From: Actinomycetes bacterium
GTDB lineage: Bacteria > Actinomycetota > Actinomycetes > Actinomycetales > Cellulomonadaceae
Assembly (NCBI GenBank): GCA_021778635.1
Contig: JAJYCD010000003.1
Location: 1 to 64,000, forward strand
Length of the DNA: 64,000 nucleotides
Reading direction: 5' to 3'
A program made the translations under genes and the position numbers. Below, piece by piece: positions 62,453-64,000 of this stretch (positions within the stretch are counted from its first letter, which is position 1; each line of letters starts with the position of its first letter). The notes under the pieces were generated by a model, which was not told where the DNA came from, made no database searches, and saw nothing but the letters and a program-made list of their open reading frames with translations.

Positions 62453-63831
62453 GCGCCGTGGCCACGGACCGTCCGGGTACGCCCCGGGGGGACATCGACC
62501 TGACGCGCCTCTGGTCCTGCAACGTGGGACGGACGGCGGACGGCGTGCTCGAGGTCGCCGGGGTCGACGTCCTGCGGATCGCCGCCGAGCACGGCACACC
62601 CGCCTTCGTGATGGACGAGGACGACTTCCGGCTCCGGGCCCGGGCCTACCGGGACGCCTTCACCGACGCGTTCGCGCCGCTCGGTGTCGAGGTCGACGTC
62701 TACTACGCCGGCAAGGCGTTCCTGTGCACTGCGGTCGCACGCTGGGCGCACGAGGAGGGCCTGCGCGTCGACGCGTGCACCGGCGGGGAGCTGGCGACGG
62801 CGTTGCGCGCCGGGGTCCCCGGCGCCGACATCGGGCTGCACGGCAACAACAAGTCGGACGCCGAGATCGACCGCGCGGTCCGGGCCGGCGTCGGCCGCCT
62901 CGTGCTGGACTCGATGGGCGAGGTCGGCCGGCTCGCCGAGGCCGGACGTCGCCACGGGCGGCGGGTCCCGGTGATGGTGCGGGTGACCACGGGCGTGCAC
63001 GCGGGCGGCCACGAGTTCGTCGCGACGGCGCACGAGGACCAGAAGTTCGGCCTCTCGATCGCCGGTGGCCAGGCGATGGAGGGGCTGCTGGCGGTCCTCG
63101 CGCGTCCCGAGCTCGAGCTCGTCGGGCTGCACTCGCACATCGGGTCGCAGATCTTCGACGCGTCGGCCTTCGAGGTCGCGACCGCCAAGGTGCTCGCACT
63201 GCGTGCCGAGCTCGCCGGGCGGACCGGATACCTGGTGCCCGAGGTGGACCTCGGCGGCGGCTACGGCGTCGCGTACCTCCCGGGCGAGGTCACGGCCGAC
63301 CCGGTCGAGGTCGCACGGCGGATCGCGACGGTCGTCGGCACCGACTGCGCCGCACTCGGCACCCCGGTCCCGCGGATCTCGGTCGAGCCCGGGCGCGCGA
63401 TCGTCGCCCCGTCGATGTTCACGCTCTATCGCGTCGGCGTCGTGAAGCCGGTGACCACGGACGACGGCAGCGTGCGGACCTACGTCTCGGTCGACGGTGG
63501 CATGAGCGACAACCCTCGCCCGGTGCTGTACGACGCCGGGTACACCGCGGCGCTCGCGTCGCGGGTGTCGACCGCGCCCGTCGTGCGCTCGCGCGTCGTC
63601 GGGAAGCACTGCGAGAGCGGCGACGTCGTCGTGCACGAGGCGGCCCTGCCGTCGGACGTCGTGCCGGGGGACCTCGTCGCCACGCCGGTGACGGGCGCGT
63701 ACGGCAGGTCGATGGCGAGCAACTACAACTCCGTCCCGCGGCCGCCCGTCCTCGCGGTTCGCGCCGGGTCGGTCCGGGTGCTGGTCCGCCGTGAGACCGA
63801 GGAGGACCTGCTGGCCCTCGATCTCGGTTGA
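62449..63831 (+). CDS. lysA: diaminopimelate decarboxylase
   Basis: [69 protein letters not shown] overlap with argS. Confidence 0.95.
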   Translation: MSAVATDRPGTPRGDIDLTRLWSCNVGRTADGVLEVAGVDVLRIAAEHGTPAFVMDEDDFRLRARAYRDAFTDAFAPLGVEVDVYYAGKAFLCTAVARWAHEEGLRVDACTGGELATALRAGVPGADIGLHGNNKSDAEIDRAVRAGVGRLVLDSMGEVGRLAEAGRRHGRRVPVMVRVTTGVHAGGHEFVATAHEDQKFGLSIAGGQAMEGLLAVLARPELELVGLHSHIGSQIFDASAFEVATAKVLALRAELAGRTGYLVPEVDLGGGYGVAYLPGEVTADPVEVARRIATVVGTDCAALGTPVPRISVEPGRAIVAPSMFTLYRVGVVKPVTTDDGSVRTYVSVDGGMSDNPRPVLYDAGYTAALASRVSTAPVVRSRVVGKHCESGDVVVHEAALPSDVVPGDLVATPVTGAYGRSMASNYNSVPRPPVLAVRAGSVRVLVRRETEEDLLALDLG

Positions 63832-64000
63832 GCCGTCTGGAACCACCCCTGCGTCGAACGCCGTCACCCGTATCCTGAGACGGCCCGCCCGCTCGGTGGT
63901 CCGGACCGCGAGGATCGCCCGATGGGACCGTGCCGGATGCGGCGGTCCCGCGCCGGTCCACCGTGAGGTCCGGCCTGACGATCGACGAGAGGTGTCCGCA

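Overview
This is a high-GC actinobacterial chromosome segment, Cellulomonas-like by gene content and codon bias (inference). It reads as core chromosome: I saw no phage, transposase, integrase or CRISPR array. Main blocks, left to right: fdxA(3' end)-dapC-gltA; dapD/dapE; LOG protein-folP-PIG-V-like glycosyltransferase-DUF3117-pepA; an O-methyltransferase divergent from sigE-anti-sigma-htrA-tatB (same order as the mycobacterial Rv1205-Rv1224 region); trpS-2H phosphoesterase-BrkB; a solitary AbiEi-like/nuclease protein; manC; an M20 amidohydrolase; a nucleoside uptake and salvage locus (BMP lipoprotein, ABC ATPase, two permeases, cdd, deoA, a cysteine-peptidase-like unknown, add, deoC, convergent with a phosphosugar mutase and punA); lpdA; a multi-TM EEP protein; efeU with apparently decayed efeO/efeB; NUDIX; an acyl-CoA carboxylase region (accA3, maf, VKOR, DUF885, accE, unknown, accD, birA); a class III cyclase; a decayed SRAP (YedK/HMCES) gene; a Bcr/CflA-type MFS; adhE; a Na+/H+ antiporter; tRNA-Arg(CCG); GntR/MFS; argS-lysA. 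The best leads are: (i) tandem repeats that start at the stop codon of four genes and reiterate TGA; (ii) a leaderless 34-codon uORF whose stop overlaps the GTG of the BMP lipoprotein; (iii) a SRAP relic lacking its catalytic residues; (iv) an IdeR-boxed efeU followed by efeO/efeB relics; (v) a C39/papain-like protein inside the nucleoside operon; (vi) a widespread TAnnnT-N5..7-(A/G)TG leaderless start signature. All calls come from reading the sequence and the supplied ORF track; no database search was run.
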